Source: Flavobacterium pallidum (lineage in GTDB: Bacteria; Bacteroidota; Bacteroidia; Flavobacteriales; Flavobacteriaceae). Taken from it: a stretch of DNA of 64,000 nucleotides. Both the position numbers and the translations under genes were made by a program. Position 1 is the first letter of the stretch, and each line of letters starts with the position of its first letter. Positions 10,052 through 18,766 of this stretch are shown here, in pieces. The stretch covers positions 1,736,001-1,800,000 of the forward strand of contig NZ_CP029187.1 of assembly GCF_003097535.1 (NCBI RefSeq), read 5' to 3'. The notes below the pieces were generated by a model. It ran no database searches. It saw only the letters and a program-made list of their open reading frames with translations, and was not told the DNA's origin.

Positions 10052-10131
10052 TTTGAAGGCTTTCAGTTTAAGCTTTCTCTGTTTTTGCATCCCATGCTGA
10101 TAAAAGATTATAAATTATTTAAACCCACCGG

Positions 10132-11379
10132 TTGAATTCGATCAGGAAAATATTAATTGTAACAGACTCCATTGATATTGAGGACAGTAGCGGCTCCAAG
10201 GCGAATGTGGCATTGATCCATAACCTCGCCGCTGCCGGTTACGATATTGAAGTTTACCATTACACTTTAAGGGAGATTTCGCTTAAAGATGTGAAAACAC
10301 ATGCGATTAAAGAAATAAAATACAGCCCGTTGTATTTCTTAAGCCGCATCCAGCGTGTGCTGAGCCGCAGGTTCAACATTGAAATGTCGCATTTCCTGCA
10401 AGGTATTTTCGGATTTTCCTTTACTTTTTTTAATGATGCCCATAGTATTGTAAAAGCACTTAAAAACAATAAATTTGACCCTGATCTGGTCATGACACTT
10501 AGCAAAGGTTCGAGTTTCAGGCCGCATTATGCACTGTTGGAATTACCCGGATTCCATAACAAATGGATGGCTTACGTGCATGATCCTTTCCCATTTCACT
10601 TTTACCCAAGGCCCTACAATTGGATTGAAAGCAGTTACAGGCAAAAAGAAAATTTCTTCAGGGAAGTTTCTGAAAAAGCCAGGTATAGCGCTTTCCCAAG
10701 CCTGTTGCTCATGGAGTGGATGGGCAGTTATTTCGAGAATTTCCTGAAGACCGGAATCCTCATTCCCCATCAAAATGCCGATTATGAGGTTAAAGATATT
10801 GCGTTCCCGCATTATTTTGACGAAACAAAATTCAATTTATTACACGCAGGCAACTTAATGAAGCAACGGTCTCCGGAAGGATTGCTGAAGGGTTTTGTGA
10901 AGTTTCTTGAAAACAATCCGGACGTCCGACCCGATTCACGCTTATTGCTGATAGGCGCTGCCGATTATCATCTGGAAATGCTGGAAAATTATAAGAAATT
11001 TGAGCCGGAGATTTATTTAAAAACGTCAGGACTTGCTTTTGACACGGTATTTAACCTGCAAAAGAATGCAGATGTCAATATCATTTTAGAATCAAAATCC
11101 GAAATCAGCCCCTTTCTCCCGGCGAAGTTCCCGCACTGTGTTTCTGCAAACAAAATCATACTGTCCCTTGCACCATATTACAGCGAAACAAGGCGTCTAT
11201 TGGGACATGATTACCCCTTCTGGTCTGAAGCCGATGATGTGGAAAAGATTGCCGGGCTCATAGAAAAGCTTTATATGGCCTGGAAGTATGACAAGCAAAA
11301 CCTGTTGCTTAACAGGAATGACCTTAAGGAATATTTGTCCGCAGATTATCTGAGGACGGCAATTGAAAAACTCCGGTAA
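10132..11379 (+). CDS. GT-B-like glycosyltransferase, TTG start
   Basis: A 415-residue protein with the fold order of GT4-like enzymes: N-terminal RKILIVTDSIDIEDSSGSKANVAL (glycine/serine loop), a central WMAYVHDPFP acceptor segment and a C-terminal FNLLHAGNLMKQRSPEGLL donor domain. No ATG lies near the N-terminus in frame; TTG at 10132 is the best start because the first beta-strand begins three residues later. It follows one of the few real gaps in the locus and may begin a new transcript. Confidence 0.75.
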   Translation: MNSIRKILIVTDSIDIEDSSGSKANVALIHNLAAAGYDIEVYHYTLREISLKDVKTHAIKEIKYSPLYFLSRIQRVLSRRFNIEMSHFLQGIFGFSFTFFNDAHSIVKALKNNKFDPDLVMTLSKGSSFRPHYALLELPGFHNKWMAYVHDPFPFHFYPRPYNWIESSYRQKENFFREVSEKARYSAFPSLLLMEWMGSYFENFLKTGILIPHQNADYEVKDIAFPHYFDETKFNLLHAGNLMKQRSPEGLLKGFVKFLENNPDVRPDSRLLLIGAADYHLEMLENYKKFEPEIYLKTSGLAFDTVFNLQKNADVNIILESKSEISPFLPAKFPHCVSANKIILSLAPYYSETRRLLGHDYPFWSEADDVEKIAGLIEKLYMAWKYDKQNLLLNRNDLKEYLSADYLRTAIEKLR

Positions 11380-11384
11380 TAGCG

Positions 11385-12296
11385 ATGGGCCAACCAGTTT
11401 TTGCAATCTTGATTTCTACCAAAAACAGACGCGACGAGCTCGCCGTTACACTGCAACGCCTTTCTGGAATAGTAAATCGGGATACCGAAGTAGTGGTTTA
11501 TGATGACGGTTCAGATGATGGGACATTCGAATATGTCAAAACGAATTTTCCATCGGTATTGCTGCTAAGGAATGAAAAGTCTCAAGGCTATTTATACTGC
11601 AGAAACAAAATGTTGAATAATACGCTTGCGGAATTTGCCATTTCATTAGACGATGATGCGAATATCCTTTCCGATTATCCGCTTGAAGAAATAAAGAATT
11701 ATTTTTTCGATCATCCGAAATGCGGGCTTATCGCGATGCGGATATTCTGGGGAAGCACCGAGCCGGTTTTTAAAACATCAGATGAAAAGCCGGAAAGAGT
11801 GAAGGGTTTTGTTGGCTGTGGCCACGCCTGGCGTATGGAGAGCTGGAACAAGATCCCTGATTATCCCGAATGGTTTGTGTTTTACGGAGAGGAAGACTTC
11901 GCGGCATATGAGCTTTTCAGAAAAAACATGGAAGTGCATTACCTTCCTGCAGTTCTGGTACACCACAGGGTTGACGTCAGGGGAAGGAAAATCCAGAAAG
12001 ATTATACACGCCGCCTCCGTCATTCTTTGAGGTCGGGCTGGTATTTGTTTTTTTTGTTTTATCCGTTAAAAAAGATCCCGGGCATTTTTACATATTCTAT
12101 TTGGATGCAGCTAAAAAAAGTGTTCAAAGGGGATTTCAAAGCATTGAAAGCACTTACGCAGGCATCCATCGATTTGTTGCTTGCAGTCCCAAGAATAGTA
12201 AGGCAACGAAACGGGTTAACCTCAAAAGAATATGAAAGGTACCGGCAATTGGCAGATACGAAGATATATTGGGCGCCGGAAATGAAAGCGAAATAA
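11385..12296 (+). CDS. Family 2 glycosyltransferase
   Basis: GT-A glycosyltransferase of 303 residues. ILISTKNRRDEL, VVVYDDGSDDGTFEYV and SLDDDANI (metal-binding acidic cluster) are diagnostic of GT2. A later FYGEEDFAAYELF resembles the ED-rich acceptor-site motif of rhamnosyl/galactofuranosyl-type GT2 enzymes. It is the last gene before the neuB gap. Donor sugar unknown. Confidence 0.88.
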   Translation: MGQPVFAILISTKNRRDELAVTLQRLSGIVNRDTEVVVYDDGSDDGTFEYVKTNFPSVLLLRNEKSQGYLYCRNKMLNNTLAEFAISLDDDANILSDYPLEEIKNYFFDHPKCGLIAMRIFWGSTEPVFKTSDEKPERVKGFVGCGHAWRMESWNKIPDYPEWFVFYGEEDFAAYELFRKNMEVHYLPAVLVHHRVDVRGRKIQKDYTRRLRHSLRSGWYLFFLFYPLKKIPGIFTYSIWMQLKKVFKGDFKALKALTQASIDLLLAVPRIVRQRNGLTSKEYERYRQLADTKIYWAPEMKAK

Positions 12297-12371
12297 TAAA
12301 ACTGCTTCCGGATATTATGGCAAATCACTTTGGTTTTTTTGCAAAAAAAATATTTCAAACCATATAAGTAG

Positions 12372-12379
12372 TATTTTTG
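12372..12379 (+). promoter_or_regulatory. Candidate -7 box TATTTTTG upstream of neuB
   Basis: TATTTTTG fits TAnnTTTG, and the expected transcription start near 12384 leaves about 22 bases to the ATG at 12406. No TTG lies at the standard spacing upstream, so the match is partial. It would give the neuBCA group its own transcript. Confidence 0.4.
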
Positions 12380-12405
12380 AGACGATTAATTTGCCCTTTT
12401 TGAAA

Positions 12406-13413
12406 ATGCAGTTCCCTTATATTATAGCAGAAGTTGGCCAGGCTCATGACGGTAGCCTGGGTCAGGTGTATGCCTACATCGATGCGCTGGCGGCCACCGG
12501 TATTGATGCTGTAAAATTCCAGATGCATATCGCTGAGGCTGAAAGCAGCGAATTTGAACCCTTTCGCGTAAAATTTTCCCACCAGGATGCTACCCGGTTT
12601 GACTACTGGAAAAGAATGGAATTTACACTGGAACAATGGAAAGGCATCAAAAAGCATTGTGATGCCGCCGGACTGGAATTCCTGTGCTCCCCATTCAGCA
12701 ACCTGGCTGTCGACTGGCTCGAACAGATTGGCGTTGAAAAATACAAGATAGGATCAGGCGAAGTGACGAATTTCCTGATGCTTGAAAAAATAGCACGAAC
12801 TGGAAAACCGGTTATTTTATCTTCCGGGATGAGCAGTTACACCGAGTTGGATTCGGCTGTAAATTTCCTAAAAAGCCGGAATGTGGATTTCTCCATACTG
12901 CAATGTACGACGTCTTATCCTACATTACCTGAACAATTTGGATTAAATGTTATTTCTGAATTGAAAGCAAGATATGGTGTAAAAGTCGGATATTCAGACC
13001 ATTCGTCAACAATTGAAACTTGTATCGCCGCTACAGCCTTAGGGGCAGAAATCCTGGAATTCCATGTTGTTTTTGACCGGAATCAGTTTGGGCCGGATGC
13101 TAAATCGTCACTTACAATTCCTGAAATTGCATTGTTGGTAAAATCGGTCAGGAATATCAAATCAGCCTTGCACAATCCGGTAGATAAGCAAGACAATACC
13201 GGGTTTCATGCCATAAAACAGATATTTGAAAAATCGCTCGCAATAAACAAGCCATTGCCTAGGGGCCATGTCATTTCTTTCGAAGACCTTGAGGCCAAAA
13301 AACCCAGGGGATACGGGATTGACGCTGCAGATTTTCAAAATGTCATTGGAAAAAAATTGGCTTCCGATAAGACGCAATGGAGTTTCTTAAACAAAGAAGA
13401 TTTGTATGAATAA
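12406..13413 (+). CDS. neuB: N-acetylneuraminate (nonulosonate) synthase family
   Basis: Condenses phosphoenolpyruvate with an N-acyl hexosamine such as ManNAc to form a sialic or sialic-like acid. The TIM barrel begins YIIAEVGQAHDG; KYKIGSGEVTNF, ILSSGMSS, LQCTTSYPT and VGYSDHSS are family signatures, and FDRNQFGPDAKSSL closes the barrel. The last 60 residues form the SAF/antifreeze-like domain (LAINKPLPRGHVISFEDLEAKKP). I use ATG 12406 rather than TTG 12391 because MQFPYIIAE starts directly at the first strand. It overlaps neuC by 8 bases. Neu5Ac, legionaminic and related products cannot be separated by eye; no legionaminate-specific dehydratase/aminotransferase set lies next to it. Confidence 0.92.
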   Translation: MQFPYIIAEVGQAHDGSLGQVYAYIDALAATGIDAVKFQMHIAEAESSEFEPFRVKFSHQDATRFDYWKRMEFTLEQWKGIKKHCDAAGLEFLCSPFSNLAVDWLEQIGVEKYKIGSGEVTNFLMLEKIARTGKPVILSSGMSSYTELDSAVNFLKSRNVDFSILQCTTSYPTLPEQFGLNVISELKARYGVKVGYSDHSSTIETCIAATALGAEILEFHVVFDRNQFGPDAKSSLTIPEIALLVKSVRNIKSALHNPVDKQDNTGFHAIKQIFEKSLAINKPLPRGHVISFEDLEAKKPRGYGIDAADFQNVIGKKLASDKTQWSFLNKEDLYE

Positions 13414-14563
13414 AAGAAAAATTGCCGTTGTGATTACCGCGAGGCCTTCCTACAGCAGGGTAAAAACGGTCTTAAGGGCAATCCAGGAGCACCCCGGATT
13501 AGAACTGCAGTTGATTGTTGCTGCCTCGGCTTTATTGGACCGTTATGGGTCGGCAGTGAATTATATTGAAAAAGACGGGTTTGCCATCGCGGCTAAAGTC
13601 TTCAATGTTTTAGAAGGCGAAAACCTCACGGCCGCTGCCAAAACCACCGGAATCGGGATTTTAGAACTTTCAACCGTTTTTGATAACCTTGCCCCGGATA
13701 TTGTAGTGACCGTTGCCGACCGGTTCGAGACCATGGCAACAGCCGTCTCCGCATCTTATATGAATATTCCGCTGGCGCACATCCAGGGCGGAGAAGTCAC
13801 CGGAAATATTGATGAGAAAGTCCGACATGCCATTACAAAGCTGGCCGACTATCACTTTACAGCTTCAGATAAAGCCCGGGAACGGGTCGTGAAATTAGGA
13901 GAAAACCCAGATTTCGTGTTCAATACCGGTTGTCCTTCTATAGACATTGCTTCTGAAATTAAAAGTTTGTCCGCATTGAATTTTGATCCTTACGAAAAAT
14001 ACGGTGGCGTGGGTGCGAAGCCGGATCTTTCCAATGGCTATCTTGTAGTCATGCAGCACCCTGTTACTACGGAATATAAGGATTCGAGGAAACATATCGG
14101 GGAAACCCTGGCCGCAATTGCCGCACTGGATATCCCGACACTGTGGTTTTGGCCCAATGTTGATGCCGGTGCTGACGGAACCTCTACAGGAATCAGGAGT
14201 TTCAGGGAATCAAACAGGCTGGGGCACGTCCATTTTTTTAAGAATATGGAAGGTGACGATTTCCTGGTGTTGTTGAATAATTCACTTGGATTGATCGGAA
14301 ATTCGAGCGTAGGGATCAGGGAGTGCGCCTATCTGGGAGTGCCTGTGATCAATATCGGTTCGCGCCAGAACAAAAGGGACCGGGGCAATAATGTCATTGA
14401 TGTAGATTATGACAGGGATGAGATAGCTACATCAATCCATAAGATGATTAAGTCGCATCATCCCCAACCATCACAGGTCTATGGCGGGGGAAATGCCGGG
14501 AAAGAAATAGCAGGATTACTCGCTACATTAGAGCTTCGTTTCCACAAAACCATTACCTATTAA
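13406..14563 (+). CDS. neuC: UDP-N-acetylglucosamine 2-epimerase (hydrolysing)
   Basis: Hydrolyses and epimerises UDP-GlcNAc (or a diacetamido analogue) to ManNAc-type sugar plus UDP, supplying NeuB. Family marks: TARPSYSRVK at the N-terminus, VADRFETMA, HIQGGEVTGNIDE with the following His in VRHAITKLA, and the UDP-binding GNSSVGIRE near residue 300. The 385-residue length is standard. It sits between neuB (8-base overlap) and neuA (one-base overlap), the usual sialic-acid gene set. Confidence 0.95.
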   Translation: MNKRKIAVVITARPSYSRVKTVLRAIQEHPGLELQLIVAASALLDRYGSAVNYIEKDGFAIAAKVFNVLEGENLTAAAKTTGIGILELSTVFDNLAPDIVVTVADRFETMATAVSASYMNIPLAHIQGGEVTGNIDEKVRHAITKLADYHFTASDKARERVVKLGENPDFVFNTGCPSIDIASEIKSLSALNFDPYEKYGGVGAKPDLSNGYLVVMQHPVTTEYKDSRKHIGETLAAIAALDIPTLWFWPNVDAGADGTSTGIRSFRESNRLGHVHFFKNMEGDDFLVLLNNSLGLIGNSSVGIRECAYLGVPVINIGSRQNKRDRGNNVIDVDYDRDEIATSIHKMIKSHHPQPSQVYGGGNAGKEIAGLLATLELRFHKTITY

Positions 14564-15267
14564 TGAAAACGCTTGCAGTGATACCGGCTAGGGGAGGGTC
14601 AAAGGGGCTGCCAGGGAAAAACCTCAAATTACTTGGAGGAATTCCGCTGATTGCACATGCAGTTTTGTGTGCTAAAGGATCGTCGAAAATAAGCCGGATC
14701 ATTGTGACTACGGATTGCGATCAAATTACTCAGGCCGCTGAAAAATCCGGAGCAGAAGTCATTAAAAGGCCTGCAGAACTCGCTTCGGATGAAAGCAATG
14801 TTGTCAGTGCAGTGGAGCACGTGTTGCAGGAAATAGGTGAGGAATTTGACACCATTGTGCTTTTACAGCCCACTTCGCCCTTGCGCTTATCTTCAGATCT
14901 GGATGCCATATTATCCCTTTTGGAAAATAATCCGGATACAGACGGCGCAGTCAGTGTGATTCAGGTTGATGATACGCACCCCGCCAGGATGTATACTGTG
15001 AATCCGTCTCATGAACTGATTCCTTACATCCAAAATCAGGAAACTGCCCGACGCCAGGATCTGGAACCTGTTTATCTCAGGAATGGCTGCTTTTATGCCG
15101 TAAGGACCGACGCTTTTCTAAGGGAAAAATCTTTTATGGTGAAAAAAAAGATGCCCTACACCATGAATGCCGAGTGGCTCGCAAACGTAGATAATGCCAG
15201 GGATTTTAAAATTACTGAGATTTTATATGAAGCATGGAAAGATGAAAATACTCATTACGGAATCTGA
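14563..15267 (+). CDS. neuA: Acylneuraminate cytidylyltransferase (CMP-nonulosonate synthetase)
   Basis: Activates the nonulosonic acid with CTP to the CMP-sugar used by transferases. The nucleotide-binding loop IPARGGSKGLPGKN is intact at residues 6-19, followed by LLQPTSPLR and the YLRNGCFYAV segment. At 234 residues it is the single-domain form. The 3' end overlaps the following dehydrogenase by 26 bases. No classical sialyltransferase family is recognisable nearby, so one of the unassigned transferases must use the product. Confidence 0.95.
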   Translation: MKTLAVIPARGGSKGLPGKNLKLLGGIPLIAHAVLCAKGSSKISRIIVTTDCDQITQAAEKSGAEVIKRPAELASDESNVVSAVEHVLQEIGEEFDTIVLLQPTSPLRLSSDLDAILSLLENNPDTDGAVSVIQVDDTHPARMYTVNPSHELIPYIQNQETARRQDLEPVYLRNGCFYAVRTDAFLREKSFMVKKKMPYTMNAEWLANVDNARDFKITEILYEAWKDENTHYGI

Positions 15268-16174
15268 AAATTTCAGTGCTGAAGCGCTTAGGATACTTAG
15301 CGAAAAATTTGAAGTGCATCAAAAAGACCTGCATACTGTTGCTGCGCTTGGAGAATGTATTGCAGACTACGACGTACTTTTTATAAGGCTTCGGTTTAAA
15401 ATTGATAAGGCCATTTTGAGCAAAGCTCCAAAACTTCGGTTTATACTTACCGCTACCACAGGCCTTGACCATGTAGATACTGATTTTTTTGAAGCCAATG
15501 GCGGAACCATAATCTCATTAAAAGGGCAATCAGATTTTTTGAATACCATTCCTTCCACTGCAGAACATACCTGGGCGCTTTTGATGGCCTTGATTAAAAG
15601 AATACCATCTTCTTTCAATGATGTGAAGACCGGAAACTGGAACCGTGATGCCTTCAAAGGCCACAACCTCAAAGGCATGAAGTTGGGGATTTTAGGATTA
15701 GGGCGCGTAGGGAGCCAGGTAGCAAATTATGCAAATGCCTTCGGGATGGCAGTTTCTTATTATGATTTGGCCGTGAAAAGCTGTACTGTTAACAGTTTCA
15801 AGGATCCGGAACTCCTTTTTTCCTGGGCTGATGCAGTTTGCATCCACATTCCCGGCGATGTGAAAAACCAATTATACCTGAATCATAAATTATTGGCTTG
15901 CTGCAAACCCGGAGCAATATTGGTTAATACGTCGAGGGGAAATGTATGGGATGAAAACGAAGTGGCCCGTTTGCTTACAGCAGGGCACCTCTCCGGTGTG
16001 GCAACGGATGTTTTGAGTGATGAGTATAGTCGGATAAACCTGAATCCGTTGGTGAAACTGGCGATCGACAATCAGAATATTATCATTACCCCGCATATTG
16101 CAGGAGCTACTTTTGAATCCATGCAGATGACCGAAAATTTTATTGCTGAAAATTTCATAAAACAATTATCATAG
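15242..16174 (+). CDS. D-isomer-specific 2-hydroxyacid dehydrogenase
   Basis: NAD-dependent 2-hydroxyacid dehydrogenase. The Rossmann motif GILGLGRVGSQVA is near residue 140; VNTSRGNVWDENEV and ATDVLSDE hold the expected Arg/Glu region, and ITPHIAGAT supplies the catalytic His. ATG 15242 opens directly with the first strand (MKILITESE); upstream in-frame ATGs at 15227 and 15194 lie deeper in neuA. Such enzymes interconvert a 2-keto and a 2-hydroxy acid. Placed between neuA and the amidotransferase, it may make a hydroxyacid substituent or act on the nonulosonate branch; both are inference. Confidence 0.88.
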   Translation: MKILITESENFSAEALRILSEKFEVHQKDLHTVAALGECIADYDVLFIRLRFKIDKAILSKAPKLRFILTATTGLDHVDTDFFEANGGTIISLKGQSDFLNTIPSTAEHTWALLMALIKRIPSSFNDVKTGNWNRDAFKGHNLKGMKLGILGLGRVGSQVANYANAFGMAVSYYDLAVKSCTVNSFKDPELLFSWADAVCIHIPGDVKNQLYLNHKLLACCKPGAILVNTSRGNVWDENEVARLLTAGHLSGVATDVLSDEYSRINLNPLVKLAIDNQNIIITPHIAGATFESMQMTENFIAENFIKQLS

Positions 16175-16175
16175 T

Positions 16176-17879
16176 ATGTGCGGGATCACAGGCATAGTGG
16201 GAACTTCGGCAAACTCAGGATTAATTGGCGTCATGCTGGCTGCACAACAACACCGGGGACCGGATTTTACGGGCAGCCATAACATCGAAAATGAAATCAG
16301 CCTTGGCCACAACAGGCTCAGTATTATAGATTTATCAGCTGAAGCAAATCAGCCATTCATAAGCGGCTGCGGTAATTTTATAATGGTCTTTAATGGTGAG
16401 ATCTACAATTACATCGAACTAAGGGAATTGCTTCCGGAATATGACTTCAAGACGAATTCGGATACGGAAGTTTTGATGGCTGCCTTCATCAAATGGGGAA
16501 GTGCCTGCCTTGATAAACTCAATGGCATGTTCAGTTTTGCCATCTGGGATAAGGAAGCGAAAAAGCTTTTTGCCGCCAGGGACCGCTTTGGCGTTAAGCC
16601 GTTTTATTACAGCCATTTCAACGATTCTTTCTTTTTTTCATCAGAAATAAAAACCCTTCACGCTGCCGGAATTCCTGCAATCCCGAATAAGGCTGTTTGG
16701 GCTTCCTATTTTGCATATGGTTCTTATGGTGATACCGATGAATCATTCTGGACGGGTGTACGCCAACTTCCCGGCGGCCATTTCCTAAGCTATGATAACG
16801 GCGCATTGCAGGTTGAAAAATGGTACGATTTTGAAAAAGCCATCGAAAGCCAGCCAAGAAACCTGAGTTTTGAACAAGCCGAAAAGCGATACGCCATGCT
16901 GCTTAAAGACAGCATCCGCTTGCGGTTCAGGGCTGATGTCCCCGTCGGATTCAATATCAGTGGCGGACTTGACAGCTCCGTGTTGCTTGCGATGGTACAA
17001 CTCGAACAGGGAAATGACAATATCAGGGCTTATACGTTTTATACCGGTGATTCCCGTTACGATGAATTGCCGTGGGTTGAAGGTATGATCGCATTAACCG
17101 GGAATCCATTGGTTAAAGAAAAACTCTCTGCTTCAGAAGTTCCTGCCCTTGCGGATAAGATTCATTATTTTCAGGATGAACCTTACGGCGGGATACCTAC
17201 ATTGGCGTATTCCAAATTATTTGAAAAGGCACGTGCAGACGGCACCATCGTCCTGCTTGACGGACAGGGAATGGACGAGCAATGGGCGGGTTATGATTAT
17301 TATACGAAAGACAATGACCATACCATCCAGGCTACAGATAATCCGTTCAGGCAACATATGCTTGCTGATGATTTTCTGCAAATGGCAAAAAAACCAAACT
17401 ATCCGCAACCCTTTCCGGATGAGGTGCAAAATAAGCAATACCGCGACCTGTTTTATACCAAGCTTCCGCGGGCTTTAAGATTTAATGACAGGGTGTCGAT
17501 GGCATACGGGACAGAACTCCGGGAACCGTTCCTCGATTATCGCCTTGTCGAACTCGCTTTCGCCCTTCCGTTGGAATATAAAATAAAAGACGGGATTTCA
17601 AAATACATGCTGCGCGAAATCGCATCAGCATATTTAGATGCAAATCTTGTTTTCGCACCGAAAAGGCCTTTACAGACCCCGCAACGCGAATGGCTTGCGG
17701 AGGATTTGATAAGTTGGGTAAGCGATAATTTTAAGGATATTGAAAACTCGGAATTTGCGACGTGGTTTGATGTTCCCCAATTGCAGAATGAACTTCAGTT
17801 ATATCGTGACGGCCATATCCAGTCTGCGTTCCATATCTGGCAATGCCTCAGTCTTAGTGGTTTATTAATCAAAAAATAA
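16176..17879 (+). CDS. asnB: Glutamine-hydrolysing asparagine synthase family amidotransferase
   Basis: Transfers ammonia from glutamine to an adenylated carboxylate. The N-terminal class II glutaminase begins MCGITGIVG with the nucleophile Cys2 and contains HRGPD and FNGEIYNY. The synthase domain has the PP-loop SGGLDSS near residue 259 and LLDGQGMDEQWAGYD. At 567 residues it is complete. In glycan loci such proteins often amidate uronic acids rather than aspartate; here the nearest acid-sugar genes are neuBCA. Starts one base after the dehydrogenase stop. Whether the substrate is aspartate or a sugar acid is open. Confidence 0.88.
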   Translation: MCGITGIVGTSANSGLIGVMLAAQQHRGPDFTGSHNIENEISLGHNRLSIIDLSAEANQPFISGCGNFIMVFNGEIYNYIELRELLPEYDFKTNSDTEVLMAAFIKWGSACLDKLNGMFSFAIWDKEAKKLFAARDRFGVKPFYYSHFNDSFFFSSEIKTLHAAGIPAIPNKAVWASYFAYGSYGDTDESFWTGVRQLPGGHFLSYDNGALQVEKWYDFEKAIESQPRNLSFEQAEKRYAMLLKDSIRLRFRADVPVGFNISGGLDSSVLLAMVQLEQGNDNIRAYTFYTGDSRYDELPWVEGMIALTGNPLVKEKLSASEVPALADKIHYFQDEPYGGIPTLAYSKLFEKARADGTIVLLDGQGMDEQWAGYDYYTKDNDHTIQATDNPFRQHMLADDFLQMAKKPNYPQPFPDEVQNKQYRDLFYTKLPRALRFNDRVSMAYGTELREPFLDYRLVELAFALPLEYKIKDGISKYMLREIASAYLDANLVFAPKRPLQTPQREWLAEDLISWVSDNFKDIENSEFATWFDVPQLQNELQLYRDGHIQSAFHIWQCLSLSGLLIKK

Positions 17880-17884
17880 TAGCA

Positions 17885-18670
17885 ATGGTATCAATAGTAA
17901 TCAGGAATAAGAACGAAGCAAAGGCACTGGAGAATACCTTGTCAATCCTCACTAAAATATATTCAGAGGATATAGCCGAAATCATTCTCGTGGATAACCG
18001 TTCTACAGATGATAGTGTTGCGATTGCGGAGAAGTTCAATTGCAGGATTATTTATATCGATAATTTTACGTATGGGCGTGCCATTAATTACGGAATAGAA
18101 GCTGCCGCCTCCAAATATATTTTACTGTTGAGCTCGCATTCCATCCCGATAGGGAAGCATTTCTTTAAAAATGCGGTTGCGGCTATTTCAGCTTCTGAAA
18201 ATTATGCCGGTGTAAGATTTATTAATGGTATCGACAATTATAATTGGGCTATCAGGAATGGCTTTAAGACAAAAGATCCGGTAAATTTCGGATTATTGGC
18301 AGCCTGCTGTATTGTAAATAAACAAGTTTGGGAAACGTATAAATTTGATGAAACACTGCTCGCTGTGGAAGACAAGGAATGGTCGGAAAGGGTGATGAAA
18401 GCCGGTTTTGAGATTCTCGATATCAACGAAACTTTCTTTTATTTCATTAACCGCGGGCACAAAGCATGGCTTAAGAAATACAAGATTGAAACCATTGCAT
18501 CCTCATTATTGTACGGTAAAAATTTTGCTTCGAAGCCAAGGATTATAGCTTCTTTTTTTAAAAAAATCCTCATAGGATGTACCGTAAAATATTTCCGTTC
18601 ACTCACCGCTGAATACCAGGCGCTCAAAACAAATCTTGAAATTAATAAAGCCATAAATAAGAAAAGGTAA
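17885..18670 (+). CDS. Family 2 glycosyltransferase
   Basis: Short 261-residue GT-A enzyme. VSIVIRNKNEAKALENTL, EIILVDNRSTDDSVAI and the YGRAINYGIEAA segment are GT2 hallmarks; the metal-binding motif is atypical (LLLSSHSIP where most members have DxD/DDD), which may mean altered metal dependence. VEDKEWSERVMKAG gives the acceptor-side ED motif. It closes the asnB transcript before a 96-bp gap. Confidence 0.85.
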   Translation: MVSIVIRNKNEAKALENTLSILTKIYSEDIAEIILVDNRSTDDSVAIAEKFNCRIIYIDNFTYGRAINYGIEAAASKYILLLSSHSIPIGKHFFKNAVAAISASENYAGVRFINGIDNYNWAIRNGFKTKDPVNFGLLAACCIVNKQVWETYKFDETLLAVEDKEWSERVMKAGFEILDINETFFYFINRGHKAWLKKYKIETIASSLLYGKNFASKPRIIASFFKKILIGCTVKYFRSLTAEYQALKTNLEINKAINKKR

Positions 18671-18732
18671 CGAGTTTAAAGCGGCTTTGCCATATAACCC
18701 CCGGGTTTTTATCTTAGCCGGAATTATATTTT

Positions 18733-18740
18733 TATATTTG
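18733..18740 (+). promoter_or_regulatory. Candidate -7 box TATATTTG before deacetylase gene
   Basis: TATATTTG matches TAnnTTTG and sits 26 bases before the ATG at 18767. No TTG at the standard distance. The gap also holds the small palindrome AACCCCCGGGTT followed by T5 (about 18696-18710), a weak terminator candidate for the preceding gene. Confidence 0.4.
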
Positions 18741-18766
18741 GCAATCCAAAACAACCCCATTGCCGC

